The notes beneath the pieces were generated by a model. It was not told the DNA's origin and ran no database searches. It worked only from the letters and a program-made list of their open reading frames with translations. Shown one piece after another: positions 28,264-36,922 of a stretch of 64,000 nucleotides of DNA; within the stretch, counting starts at the first letter, position 1, and each line of letters begins with the position of its first letter. The stretch is from contig NZ_QFZZ01000001.1 in the NCBI RefSeq assembly GCF_005233515.1, positions 587,320 to 651,319 of the forward strand. The letters run 5' to 3'. The position numbers and the translations under genes were made by a program. This stretch comes from Pseudomonas sp. CFBP13508. GTDB lineage: Bacteria; Pseudomonadota; Gammaproteobacteria; Pseudomonadales; Pseudomonadaceae.

Positions 28264-29631
28264 ATGTCGCTGATCGAAATCCCGACCAGGAAGTCTTCGG
28301 GTAAAACATCCACGCCGGCGGATACCGAGCGCCGGCTCTATGACCGATTGCTGGCGGAAGATTCCACGGTTGATCGCGCGGCACTGGACTTCCTGCGCCG
28401 GCAACTGAGCAAGGCGGCTGCGCTGTCGGATGATTTGCCGGCCAGCGCTGAAGAACTGCTGCAATGGTCGGAAACCCGCTGCGCCAGCGTGGCGGCCGAG
28501 TACGCCGATTACCTCGAGCAACGTCAGCAGGGCGCGCCGCGCCGCTATTTCCGTAACAAATCCCACGCGTTGTATTTCATTCTGCATGTGGCACCGACCA
28601 AAGAGGTCGATGGCGCATGGCTGGCCGGGTTACTACCGCAGTGGCAGGACCCGCGTTTCGACGATTTACTCGATACCTATCTTGAAGAGCTGGGCGAGGG
28701 CGTGCCACGGCAGAATCATGTGGTGATCTATCGCAAGCTGCTCGCTGAGCATGACTGCTCTGATCTGAGCGGTCTTGCCGACGAGTATTTTCTGCAAGGC
28801 GCGGTGCAGTTGGCACTGGGACGTTTCGGCGGGCAGTTTCTGCCTGAAGTTATCGGTTTCAATCTTGGCTACGAACAACTGCCGCTGCATCTGCTGATCA
28901 GTGCTTATGAATTGGCAGAGCTGGGCATCGATCCGCACTATTTCCGTCTGCATGTGACCATCGACAACGCCAGTACCGGGCACGCGCGCAAGGCTGTGCA
29001 ATCAATGCTCGAACTGATGCCGCTGGGCGAAGAGCGCGATGAGTTCTATCGGCGCATGGCCGTCGGTTATCGCCTCAATGATGTCGGCAAAGGCACAACC
29101 GCCGTGATTACAGAGTTCGATCTGGACCACGAAGTCATCGCCATGCTTGAGCGCAAGGCTGTCTTTGGCCGGCACATGCATTCCGATTATTGCCGCATCG
29201 AAAACCGCACCATCAATCAATGGCTGGCCACGCCGGGGCAAATGGGCGAATTCCTCGCAGCTCTGGAGCGCAAGAGCTGGATCAAGCGCGGCGAGGCGGT
29301 GGAAGAAAGTCGCTTCTGGCGTTTGATCGACGGTAGCGATGCGGCGATGTTCGGGGTGTTCAACGGCTATGAGAAACAGCTGCTGCGCGACTGGATCACT
29401 CAGGATTGCCCGGCATCGCGCCCTCGGCCTTACGTACGCCGCGAAGCTGCGGTAGAGGAAACCTTTGACGATGATGCCGATCTGCTCAATCTGGAAGCGG
29501 CACTGGCCGACAAACCTGCTGCCGAGCAAATGGCGTTGTTGACGCCGTGGCTGCAACCGCAGCGACACTGGCGCCCGGCCGGACTTTTTGCGACGCGTCG
29601 CTTCATCCAACTGCGCGCCCGCTTGCGTTGA
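28264..29631 (+). CDS. Haem-oxygenase-like diiron enzyme (iron-containing redox enzyme family)
   Basis: A 455-residue soluble protein of the Haem_oxygenas_2 type, a helical fold that binds two irons in several N-oxygenases and desaturases. His and acidic residues typical of the site cluster in LISAYELAELGIDPHYFRLH and NASTGHARKAV (about 215-245). The N-terminal 100 residues and C-terminal 150 residues are extra to the minimal fold. The start has AGGGG upstream. A methyltransferase gene follows after 14 bp with a strong ribosome site, so the two likely act on one substrate, which is unknown. Confidence 0.82.
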   Translation: MSLIEIPTRKSSGKTSTPADTERRLYDRLLAEDSTVDRAALDFLRRQLSKAAALSDDLPASAEELLQWSETRCASVAAEYADYLEQRQQGAPRRYFRNKSHALYFILHVAPTKEVDGAWLAGLLPQWQDPRFDDLLDTYLEELGEGVPRQNHVVIYRKLLAEHDCSDLSGLADEYFLQGAVQLALGRFGGQFLPEVIGFNLGYEQLPLHLLISAYELAELGIDPHYFRLHVTIDNASTGHARKAVQSMLELMPLGEERDEFYRRMAVGYRLNDVGKGTTAVITEFDLDHEVIAMLERKAVFGRHMHSDYCRIENRTINQWLATPGQMGEFLAALERKSWIKRGEAVEESRFWRLIDGSDAAMFGVFNGYEKQLLRDWITQDCPASRPRPYVRREAAVEETFDDDADLLNLEAALADKPAAEQMALLTPWLQPQRHWRPAGLFATRRFIQLRARLR

Positions 29632-29645
29632 AACAAGGAGGCTTC

Positions 29646-30590
29646 ATGTCGGCACAAGAAACATCCGATAGAGCGCTGTTCGAGCTGGGCAAGCGTTTGC
29701 TCGACAGCGGCTATCACTTCATCACCCCAACGCCGTTGACCCACGAACGATTTCTGCAGCGCTTTGCCACGCCGTTGGCGAAAGATCTGCGCGATGTGTT
29801 TGGTTGGTCGATGCCGTTTCCTGCTGAGCTGTTCAGCGCAGACGAACTGGCCACGCTGGAACAGGCCGGCGTAGTTGAACTCGATGGCGCAGTGTGGCGC
29901 AGTCATGTGCGCTGGTCGACGCTGAATGACCGGTTGTTCGCCCACTCGGCGTTTCCGACGACGGCGAGTGATGCGGTGTTCTTCGGCCCCGACACTTATC
30001 GTTTCGCCCAGGCCATCGAAGCGCAATTGCAGCAACGCTTTTCGCCGATCAGGCGCGCTTTGGACATCGGCTGCGGCAGCGGCGCCGGCGCGGTCGTCAT
30101 GGCCAAGGCACGTCCTGATGCCGACGTGCTGGCGGTCGACATCAATCCGCGGGCGCTGCGCATGAGTGCGGTCAACGCCGAGCTGGCGGGCGCAAACAAT
30201 GTGTCGGTGTATCACAGCGATCTGCTCGCCAGTGTCGAAGGGCAGTTCGATCTGATCATCGCCAATCCGCCGTACATGAACGACGAACAACAGCGCGCCT
30301 ATCGCCACGGCGGCGGGGCGCTGGGTGAGGGTTTGTCGGTGCGGATCGTGCGTGAGGCGTTACCGCGTCTGGAAGTCGGCGGCACGTTGCTGGTGTACAC
30401 CGGCGTGGCGATCGTCGCCGGGCAGGATCCGTTCCGCGAGGCTGTGGCGCCTCTGCTCAAGGGCGAGCGTTTCGGCTGGACCTATCGCGAGCTTGATCCG
30501 GACGTTTTCAGCGAGGAATTGCTCAAGCCTGAATACGAGCGCGCCGAGCGAATCGCCGTGGTCGCACTGACGGTAACCCGCGAGCAGTGA
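29646..30590 (+). CDS. Class I SAM-dependent methyltransferase
   Basis: A 314-residue enzyme. The SAM-binding loop is DIGCGSGAGAVV (about 138-149), the acidic residue AVDINPRAL follows, and NPPY at 207-210 resembles that of N5-glutamine or adenine N6 methyltransferases. The N-terminal 100 residues are a helical domain of unknown role. The ATG at 29646 has AAGGAGG; an extension to 29547 would overlap the upstream gene. It is the second gene of a pair with the diiron enzyme, and the substrate is not deducible. Confidence 0.87.
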   Translation: MSAQETSDRALFELGKRLLDSGYHFITPTPLTHERFLQRFATPLAKDLRDVFGWSMPFPAELFSADELATLEQAGVVELDGAVWRSHVRWSTLNDRLFAHSAFPTTASDAVFFGPDTYRFAQAIEAQLQQRFSPIRRALDIGCGSGAGAVVMAKARPDADVLAVDINPRALRMSAVNAELAGANNVSVYHSDLLASVEGQFDLIIANPPYMNDEQQRAYRHGGGALGEGLSVRIVREALPRLEVGGTLLVYTGVAIVAGQDPFREAVAPLLKGERFGWTYRELDPDVFSEELLKPEYERAERIAVVALTVTREQ

Positions 30591-30600
30591 CCGATAGTTG

Positions 30601-30622
30601 GGCCACTGCTCGCGCGGTGGCC
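30601..30622. terminator. Hairpin between convergent genes
   Basis: GGCCAC-TGCTCGCGCG-GTGGCC lies between the methyltransferase stop and the 144-residue gene on the other strand. There is no T-tract. Confidence 0.4.
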
Positions 30623-30623
30623 T

Positions 30624-31058
30624 TCAGCGATTTCTGATGCGCGAAATGGTCAGCAGGCAAACCCCTACCAGCATTGCCGCACCGGCTACCAGCAGCGGCG
30701 AAGGGCGTATCGGCAGGCGCGAGATGCGCTCGACCCGCCCCTCAAACGAAGAACGCACCGCAGCGGCAGGTTCCGCCTGGTAGGGCGCTTCTTCGATCTC
30801 CAGGCGCAAGCCGTCCGGCATTTCCAGCGTCAGGCCCTCGATGGTCCCGGCAATCCTGTCCGGATACACCGGCTCACCGGTCGGGTCGAGCTGGTCGTAA
30901 AAAAATGTCTGCCCTTCAAGCCAGCCGATCGCGGTCTGCAATTCGGGTCCCAGGTAATACTTGCCATCGAGAAAAAAGCCAGAGAATTGCGGCGCGCGTT
31001 CGACACTTTCAATGCGATAGCGCTGACCTGGTTTCATACCGGTTTGTGGGGCGATCAT
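30624..31058 (-). CDS. Tail-anchored hypothetical protein
   Basis: A 144-residue protein with a beta-rich N-terminal domain (GQRYRIESVERAPQFSGFF, GKYYLGPELQ) and one C-terminal membrane segment (LLVAGAAMLVGVCLLTI) ending RIRNR, as in a tail-anchored protein facing the cytoplasm. The ATG at 31058 has GGAGGAA at ideal spacing; a longer frame to 31151 is less likely. The family is not recognised. It is monocistronic. Confidence 0.7.
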   Translation of the reverse strand: MIAPQTGMKPGQRYRIESVERAPQFSGFFLDGKYYLGPELQTAIGWLEGQTFFYDQLDPTGEPVYPDRIAGTIEGLTLEMPDGLRLEIEEAPYQAEPAAAVRSSFEGRVERISRLPIRPSPLLVAGAAMLVGVCLLTISRIRNR

Positions 31059-31369
31059 GAGGGTTCCTCCCATTGTTGATAAGCGATAGAGGAGTGCGTG
31101 CGAAGCGTGGTTCCATCGAATTGAGCAATGGCCGTTGCGCCTGTTTTTCATGTACCGCAGCTATTACACAAAAGATCTGCAAGACAGTTTTTCACACTTG
31201 AGAGTTCACTACCGGTTACAAAGTGTGGCTAAAATGCCACCCTTCACCGAGCGCCCGGAAACGGCGCGGGCCAAGGACGCGCCCTGTGCATCAAGACCGC
31301 TGCATAAGACGCTGGGCTCAAGGCCGCCACGCGCGCAGTTTGTTCACTTTTGACGTGTGACTCTTTTCC
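31059..31369. other. Intergenic region upstream of lpxO
   Basis: About 311 bp between divergent genes with no coding signal. It includes the PhoP-box-like repeat and possible -10 described at 31204-31235, and an inverted repeat CACACTT...AAGTGTG at 31193-31227. Confidence 0.45.
31204..31235 (+). promoter_or_regulatory. Candidate PhoP-box promoter of lpxO
   Basis: GTTCAC-TACCG-GTTACA resembles the direct repeat GTTCAG-N5-GTTCAG, and TAAAAT nine bases further on could be the -10. Transcription would start near 31242 with a leader of about 128 bases. The second half-site is weak. Confidence 0.3.
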
Positions 31370-32269
31370 GTGAAACTCATCATTGCCGCTGTTTATGTCA
31401 TTTCAATTGCCTACGTCCACCTGCGTGGACGCGTGCGCCACAAACTGGGCCGGCAATTGAGTGACCATTCGACGTTTCTCGCCCCGATCAATTGCTTTCT
31501 CTATCTGTTTTCGAAGATTCCCAACAAGCCCTATCTGAACCCGGCAGACTTTCCCGACCTGAGCCCATTGCAGGCGCACTGGCAAGAGATTCGCGAGGAA
31601 GGCCAGAGTCTGCTGCGTGCCGGCGAGATCAAGCGCTCGAATCAGTATGACGATGTCGGCTTCAACTCTTTCTTCAAGACTGGCTGGAAGCGCTTCTACC
31701 TCAAGTGGTACGGCGACAGTCACCCCTCGGCGATGAAGCTGTGCCCGCGCACCACCGAACTGGTGCAAAGCATCGGCTCGATCAAGGCGGCAATGTTTGC
31801 CGAGCTGCCACCGGGTTCGAAACTGGTGCGCCATCGCGATCCGTACGCGGGTTCCTACCGTTATCACCTGGGCCTGGATACGCCGAACGATCCTGGCTGC
31901 TACATCAACGTCGACGGCGAGAACTATCACTGGCGCGATGGCGAAGCGGTGATGTTCGACGAGACGTTTATTCATTACGCCGAAAACACCACGGATCAGA
32001 ACCGGATCATTCTGTTCTGTGACATTGAGCGGCCGCTGAAATACCGCTGGGCCGCGGCGTTCAATCGCTGGTTCAGCCGCACGGTGATGTCAGCGGCAGG
32101 CGCGCCGAATGATGCGGGGGACAAGACCGGTGGGATCAACCGCTTGTTTACGAAGATCTACAAGATTCGTTTGCGCGGCAAAGATCTGAAGAAGCGCAAC
32201 CGTACGCGTTACTACTTGGAAAAATGGGCGATTTTTGCCGCGTTGTTGGCGATCTTTATTCTGATCTGA
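31370..32269 (+). CDS. lpxO: Lipid A 2-hydroxylase LpxO
   Basis: A 299-residue protein of the aspartyl/asparaginyl beta-hydroxylase fold. It is an Fe2+/2-oxoglutarate dioxygenase that hydroxylates a secondary acyl chain of lipid A at the inner membrane. Iron ligands lie in LVRHRDPYAGSYRYHLGL and ETFIHYAEN, with the 2-oxoglutarate Arg after these. Hydrophobic segments at the N-terminus (LIIAAVYVISIAYVHL) and C-terminus (WAIFAALLAIFILI) anchor it. The start is a GTG. It is a single gene, followed by a REP pair. Confidence 0.93.
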   Translation: MKLIIAAVYVISIAYVHLRGRVRHKLGRQLSDHSTFLAPINCFLYLFSKIPNKPYLNPADFPDLSPLQAHWQEIREEGQSLLRAGEIKRSNQYDDVGFNSFFKTGWKRFYLKWYGDSHPSAMKLCPRTTELVQSIGSIKAAMFAELPPGSKLVRHRDPYAGSYRYHLGLDTPNDPGCYINVDGENYHWRDGEAVMFDETFIHYAENTTDQNRIILFCDIERPLKYRWAAAFNRWFSRTVMSAAGAPNDAGDKTGGINRLFTKIYKIRLRGKDLKKRNRTRYYLEKWAIFAALLAIFILI

Positions 32270-32294
32270 AGATTTCCGGAGTCAGTACCGCCTC

Positions 32295-32360
32295 TTCGCG
32301 AGCAAGCTCGCTCCCACATTTTGGAATGCGTACCCCTGTGGGAGCGAGCCTGCTCGCGAA
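32295..32360. repeat. REP element pair
   Basis: Inverted REP cores, the left with one change (GCGAGCAAGCTCGC), sit between the convergent lpxO and ku genes. Confidence 0.88.
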
Positions 32361-32400
32361 GGCGGCTTCAATTCCAACATACCTCTATCTGGCCCAACGC

Positions 32401-33267
32401 TTACTCCCCAGACGCCTTCCGAGTCTTCTTCGCCGGCGCCGCCTTACTGGTTGATTTGGCCTTGGGCTTGGCCGGTGCCTTGCCACCGAGGCTGCGTTTG
32501 AGCAGCTCGGTCAAGTCGATAACATCGGCAGTCTTGCGTTCTTCCTCGCCAGTGGCGGTCTCGACGTCCTCGATCTTGCCTTCGTGGGCTTTCTTCTCGA
32601 CCAGCGCCATGATCTTGTCTTCGAACTCGTCCTTGTAATCTTCCGGCGACCACTCCGAGGTCATGTCCTCAACCAGACGTTTGGCCATGTCCAGCTCACC
32701 CTTGGCCAACTGGGGCTTGGTCACTTCACTGCCCAGCGCCAGTTCATCAAGGCTGCGCACTTCCTGTGGCCAGCGCAGCTTCACCAGAACCAGCGCCGAC
32801 TCCAGCGGCATCAACGCGGCCAGGTATTGGCGGGTATGCAGGACGACACGGGCGAGGGCGACCTTGTTGGTTTTGCTTAGCGTCTCGCGCAGCAACGCGT
32901 AAACCTTGCCACCGCGCTTGTCCGGCGCCAGGTAGTAGGGCGTATCGATGTTTTGCAGTGGAATCTGTTCGGCGTCGACGAAAGAAAAAATGTCGATGGT
33001 CTGCGTGGAAACGGGGTGCGCCGAGCGGATTTCTTCCTCGCTGAGCACCACGTATCGGCCCTTTTCGTAGGCCACGCCTTTGACGATGTGTTCTTTGGTG
33101 ACTTCCTTGCCGGTGACCTTGTTGATGCGTTTATAGCCCACCGGGTCCATGCTGCGGCTGTCGAGCCAATCGAAGTCCACGCCTTGGGACGACGTCGCTG
33201 AAACCAGCGCCACGGGGATGTGTACCAGTCCAAAACTGATTGCGCCTTTCCAGATTGCCCGAGCCAT
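32401..33267 (-). CDS. ku: Non-homologous end-joining protein Ku
   Basis: A 288-residue bacterial Ku beginning MARAIWKGAISFGLVHIPVA, with the core beta-barrel through about residue 200 (YYLAPDKRGGKVYALLRETL). The Lys/Ala-rich tail (APAKPKAKSTSKAAPAKKTR) extends the DNA-binding surface. It forms a ring at DNA double-strand ends and recruits ligase D. No ligD gene is in the window. The start has GGAGG. The neighbours are unrelated, so it is a stand-alone unit. Confidence 0.96.
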   Translation of the reverse strand: MARAIWKGAISFGLVHIPVALVSATSSQGVDFDWLDSRSMDPVGYKRINKVTGKEVTKEHIVKGVAYEKGRYVVLSEEEIRSAHPVSTQTIDIFSFVDAEQIPLQNIDTPYYLAPDKRGGKVYALLRETLSKTNKVALARVVLHTRQYLAALMPLESALVLVKLRWPQEVRSLDELALGSEVTKPQLAKGELDMAKRLVEDMTSEWSPEDYKDEFEDKIMALVEKKAHEGKIEDVETATGEEERKTADVIDLTELLKRSLGGKAPAKPKAKSTSKAAPAKKTRKASGE

Positions 33268-33456
33268 GACTTGTCCTCCGAGTGATGATCAGGTGACCCG
33301 TGGCGCGGTGAGAAAGTTTCCAGTGATTGCGCGGCGTCCAGCGGTACGGTCAAGCCGTGTTACATGTTGTTTAAGACGCGAGGGTTAACAAATCCGAACC
33401 CACGGCGTAGCGTGGGCTCCAAGGCTCTAGTCCACGCACATCGAGAGGTATTCCTC

Positions 33457-33777
33457 ATGAACCGCTTTCTGATTGGCATCGCCGTCCTGGCCCTCAGTGG
33501 CGGTCTGGTGCATGCCGATGTCGTGCTGGCGCAAAGCCCCACCGGCAACAGCAATAACCCTTACAACAGCCCGATCCGCCGGGCCAACCCCAACAGTATG
33601 CAGGGCACCCAGCCCAGTGCTCCGCCCCTTCGCGGGCCGAACACCGTTCCCGTGCCACGTCAGCCAACCGTTGAAAATCGCGGTATCGGCAATGGCCAGC
33701 CCATTCGCTCGGTGCCGAGCAATCCGCCAACCTTCATTCCCAACCCGCCCCCACGGGGCACCGGCAGCAACCGTTGA
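33457..33777 (+). CDS. Small secreted proline-rich hypothetical protein
   Basis: A 106-residue protein with a signal peptide (MNRFLIGIAVLALSGGLVHA) and a mature part rich in Pro, Asn and Arg (NPYNSPIRRANPNSMQG, NPPTFIPNPPPRGTG), probably disordered. There is no Cys and no domain. A small hairpin (CCCACG-GCGTAG-CGTGGG, 33399-33416) lies in the leader and an inverted repeat CAGGAC/GTCCTG follows at 33782-33797. Function is unknown. The ribosome site is GAGAGG. Confidence 0.65.
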   Translation: MNRFLIGIAVLALSGGLVHADVVLAQSPTGNSNNPYNSPIRRANPNSMQGTQPSAPPLRGPNTVPVPRQPTVENRGIGNGQPIRSVPSNPPTFIPNPPPRGTGSNR

Positions 33778-33829
33778 ACGGCAGGACTGAGGTCCTGTCA
33801 GCCTTTCACACGAACAAAAGGAATCGTGC

Positions 33830-34975
33830 ATGTTGCGTAAAACCCTTCTAGCCACCTGTTGCGCCGCCGCGCTGATCAGTGCCCCGGCCTTCGCCGCCGC
33901 GCCTAAAGAGCTGAAAAGCGAACAGGGCATTCTTGAAGTCACCACCATTGCCCAAGGTCTGGAACATCCGTGGGCGCTGGCATTTCTGCCTGATCAGAAG
34001 GGCATGCTGGTGACCGAACGCCCGGGGCATCTGCGCGTCGTGAGCAAGGACGGCAAACTGTCGGAGCCGATCAGTGGCGTGCCGCAAGTCTGGGCCAAAG
34101 GGCAGGGCGGTTTGCTTGATGTGGCACTGTCGCCAGACTTCAAGCAGGACCGTATGGTCTACCTGTCGTATGCCGAAGGCGGTGGCGAGGGCGGCAAGGC
34201 TGGTACGGCGGTAGGGCGCGGACGGCTTTCCGATGACCTGAAGACGCTGAAGGACTTCAATGTGATCTTCCGTCAGGAACCGAAACTATCGGTGAGCAAC
34301 CACTTCGGTTCACGGCTGGTGTTCGATCGCGACGGGTATCTGTTCATCACCCTCGGCGAAAACAACGATCGGCCGACGGCGCAGGATCTCGACAAGCTGC
34401 AAGGCAAAGTCGTACGTATTTTCCCAGATGGCAAGGTGCCGGACGACAACCCTTTCGTTGGCCAATCCGGTGTCAGGCCTGAAATCTGGTCCTATGGCCT
34501 GCGCAACCCGCAGGGCGCGGCGCTCAACCCGTGGACCGGCACGCTGTGGGAGAACGAACACGGGCCACGTGGCGGTGATGAAGTGAACATCATCGAGCGC
34601 GGCAAAAACTACGGCTGGCCGTTGGCGACCCATGGCATCAATTACTCGATGCAGCCGATTCCGGAAGCCCAGGGCAAGACTGCTGAAGGCACCGTGGCGC
34701 CGCACCATGTCTGGGAAAAATCCCCCGGGGTTACCGGCATGGCGTTCTACGATGCCGATCGCTTCACGCCGTGGCAGCACAACGCGTTTATCGGCGCACT
34801 GGTGACCCAGGAACTGATTCGCCTGCAATTTGATGGCGACAAAGTCGTGCATGAGGAGCGTTTGCTGGGTGAGTTGAACAAGCGGATACGCGATGTGCGC
34901 CAAGGGCCGGATGGCTATCTGTATGTGCTGACGGACGAAGAGAATGGCTCGCTGTACAGGCTGGGGCTGAAATGA
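33830..34975 (+). CDS. PQQ-dependent aldose sugar dehydrogenase (YliI family)
   Basis: A 381-residue periplasmic protein with a signal peptide (LLATCCAAALISAPAFA). The six-bladed beta-propeller of the soluble glucose-dehydrogenase group is marked by GLEHPWALAFLPDQKGMLVT, NHFGSRLVFDRDGYLFITLG and RNPQGAALNPWTG. The catalytic His is expected in the SNHFGSR strand. It should oxidise aldose sugars with PQQ. The start has AAAAGGA. It is 52 bp after the proline-rich gene, with a short inverted repeat between them. Confidence 0.9.
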   Translation: MLRKTLLATCCAAALISAPAFAAAPKELKSEQGILEVTTIAQGLEHPWALAFLPDQKGMLVTERPGHLRVVSKDGKLSEPISGVPQVWAKGQGGLLDVALSPDFKQDRMVYLSYAEGGGEGGKAGTAVGRGRLSDDLKTLKDFNVIFRQEPKLSVSNHFGSRLVFDRDGYLFITLGENNDRPTAQDLDKLQGKVVRIFPDGKVPDDNPFVGQSGVRPEIWSYGLRNPQGAALNPWTGTLWENEHGPRGGDEVNIIERGKNYGWPLATHGINYSMQPIPEAQGKTAEGTVAPHHVWEKSPGVTGMAFYDADRFTPWQHNAFIGALVTQELIRLQFDGDKVVHEERLLGELNKRIRDVRQGPDGYLYVLTDEENGSLYRLGLK

Positions 34976-35000
34976 TTGCGTGCGGTGAATGATCCGACGC

Positions 35001-35067
35001 CTTCGCGAGCAGGCTCGCTCCCACATTGAAATGCAGTCTCCCTGTGGGAGCGAGCCTGCTCGCGAAG
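35001..35067. repeat. REP element pair
   Basis: Inverted REP cores lie 25 bp after the sugar-dehydrogenase stop. Confidence 0.9.
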
Positions 35068-35088
35068 AGGCCCGCATATTCCGCAGAC

Positions 35089-35172
35089 TTGATCGTTCCC
35101 ACGCTCTGCGTGGGAATGCAGCCCGGGACGCTCTGCGTCCCAAAAGATCGCAGCCTTCGGCAGCTCCTACAT
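35089..35172. repeat. Composite dispersed repeat (GATCGTTCCCACGCTCTGC family)
   Basis: Contains CCCACGCTCTGCGTGGG, GACGCTCTGCGTCCC and the arm AAGATCGCAGCCTTCGGCAG. It is nearly the same as the inner part of the repeat at 19091-19205. Here the left outer arm is missing. Confidence 0.8.
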
Positions 35173-35271
35173 ATGGGGGGCGCCAGTCAGTCCCGCATTT
35201 GGCCGAACCGCCGCCCCGTTGCCTTGTTATAGTTCGGGCCTTATTTCCCAGCCCGGTAAAGGATCACTGCC

Positions 35272-36084
35272 ATGACTCAATACTCCGCCTTCAGCGTCGA
35301 ACTGGCCGACAACATCGCGCATGTGCAAATCAATCGCCCGGAAAAGATCAACGCAATGAACGCGGCGTTCTGGGGCGAGATTGTCGAGATCTTCCAATGG
35401 ATCGACGATACCGACGAAGTCCGCGTGGTAGTCCTCAGCGGTAACGGCAAGCATTTTTCCTCCGGCATTGACCTGATGATGCTTGCCGGTGTCGCCAATG
35501 AACTGGGCAAGGACGTGGGCCGCAATGCGCGCCTGCTGCGGCGCAAGATCCTTAATCTGCAAGCCTCGTTCAACGCCGTCGACAACTGCCGCAAACCGGT
35601 GCTTGCTGCGATTCAGGGCTATTGCCTGGGCGGGGCGATCGATCTGATCTCGGCTTGTGATATGCGTTATGCCGCCGAGGACGCGCAATTTTCCATCAAG
35701 GAAATTGACATCGGCATGGCCGCTGACGTCGGTACGCTGCAACGGTTGCCGCGAATCATCGGAGACGGCATGCTGCGTGAACTGGCATACACCGGTCGCA
35801 CCTTTGGCGCCGAGGAAGCACGCAGCATGGGCCTGGTCAATCGCGTCTACAGTGACAAAGACACACTGCTCGAAGGCGTGTTCGGCATTGCCCGTGACAT
35901 CGCGGCGAAGTCGCCGATTGCCGTGACCGGCACCAAGGAAATGATCAGCTACATGCGCGATCATCGCATCGACGATGGTCTCGAATACGTTGCCACCTGG
36001 AACGCCGCCATGCTGCAATCCACCGATCTGCGCGTGGCCATGGCCGCCCACATGAGCAAACAGAAACCCGAATTTCTGGATTGA
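35272..36084 (+). CDS. Crotonase family protein, dienoyl-CoA isomerase-like
   Basis: A 270-residue crotonase. The oxyanion-hole segments are [13 protein letters not shown] and [17 protein letters not shown]. The acidic residues in [20 protein letters not shown] match the delta3,5-delta2,4-dienoyl-CoA isomerase (ECH1) subgroup, which helps oxidise unsaturated fatty acids with odd double bonds. The exact reaction remains an inference. The ATG has AAGGA upstream. nudC follows after 7 bp, so the two are co-transcribed. Confidence 0.87.
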   Translation: MTQYSAFSVELADNIAHVQINRPEKINAMNAAFWGEIVEIFQWIDDTDEVRVVVLSGNGKHFSSGIDLMMLAGVANELGKDVGRNARLLRRKILNLQASFNAVDNCRKPVLAAIQGYCLGGAIDLISACDMRYAAEDAQFSIKEIDIGMAADVGTLQRLPRIIGDGMLRELAYTGRTFGAEEARSMGLVNRVYSDKDTLLEGVFGIARDIAAKSPIAVTGTKEMISYMRDHRIDDGLEYVATWNAAMLQSTDLRVAMAAHMSKQKPEFLD

Positions 36085-36091
36085 GTTAACC

Positions 36092-36922
36092 ATGACCTCT
36101 CGCTGGACCACTGCAGTACTCGACACCGATCAACCCGGCGGCTGGGCCGTAGCGCGCAGCCCGGAAGGCTTTCTGTTCGATGACAACGGCGCGCTGTTCC
36201 CGCGCGAATGGCTCAAGCGCCAAGACCTTTCAGTCCTCGCCGAGCATGGGATTGGTCATCTGGATGGCGAGCCGGTGTATCTGCTCGAGTTGCGCAGCGT
36301 CAGCGAAGTGCCCGGATGCGGCTGGAAAGGCTTGCGAGCGTTCATGCTCGAAGGCGATCACACGCTGTACAAAGTGCTCGGTTATGCCGCACAGATCGGC
36401 ACTTGGGCTCGCGAGCATCGCTTCTGCGGCAACTGTGGCCAGCCGATGACACAAGTACCGCGTGAACGAGCGATGTATTGCCAGCCGTGCGAGCTGCGCA
36501 GTTATCCGCGCATTTCACCGAGCATGATCGTGCTGATCACCCGTGGCGACGAAATCCTTCTGGCGCGCTCGCCGCGTTTCGTCACCGGGGTTTACAGCAC
36601 GCTGGCCGGCTTCGCCGAGCCGGGGGAATCGGCCGAGGAGTGCCTGATTCGCGAAGTTCGCGAGGAAGTGCAGATTGAAGTGAAGAACATCCAGTACATC
36701 GGCAGCCAGTGCTGGCCGTTCCCGCATTCGATGATGCTCGGCTTCCATGCCGAATACGCCGGTGGCGAGATTGTCTGTCAGGAAGACGAGATCGAAGACG
36801 CCCAGTGGTTCAACGTGCATGACTTGCCGCCGTTGCCAGCGTCGCGTTCGATTGCCCGTTACCTGATCGACGTCTATGTGGCGCGGCGCTTAGGCCACGC
36901 TGAACCAGTGTTGCCAGGCTAG
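36092..36922 (+). CDS. nudC: NAD(H)/RNA-decapping Nudix hydrolase NudC
   Basis: A 276-residue enzyme that hydrolyses NADH and removes NAD caps from RNA. The zinc ribbon uses Cys112, Cys115, Cys130 and Cys133 (CGNC and CQPC). The Nudix box [20 protein letters not shown] starts at residue 173. The NudC signature SQ.WPFPHS follows, with Cys in place of the usual Pro. Its last 33 bases overlap the 3' end of the convergent TauE/SafE gene. Confidence 0.95.
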   Translation: MTSRWTTAVLDTDQPGGWAVARSPEGFLFDDNGALFPREWLKRQDLSVLAEHGIGHLDGEPVYLLELRSVSEVPGCGWKGLRAFMLEGDHTLYKVLGYAAQIGTWAREHRFCGNCGQPMTQVPRERAMYCQPCELRSYPRISPSMIVLITRGDEILLARSPRFVTGVYSTLAGFAEPGESAEECLIREVREEVQIEVKNIQYIGSQCWPFPHSMMLGFHAEYAGGEIVCQEDEIEDAQWFNVHDLPPLPASRSIARYLIDVYVARRLGHAEPVLPG

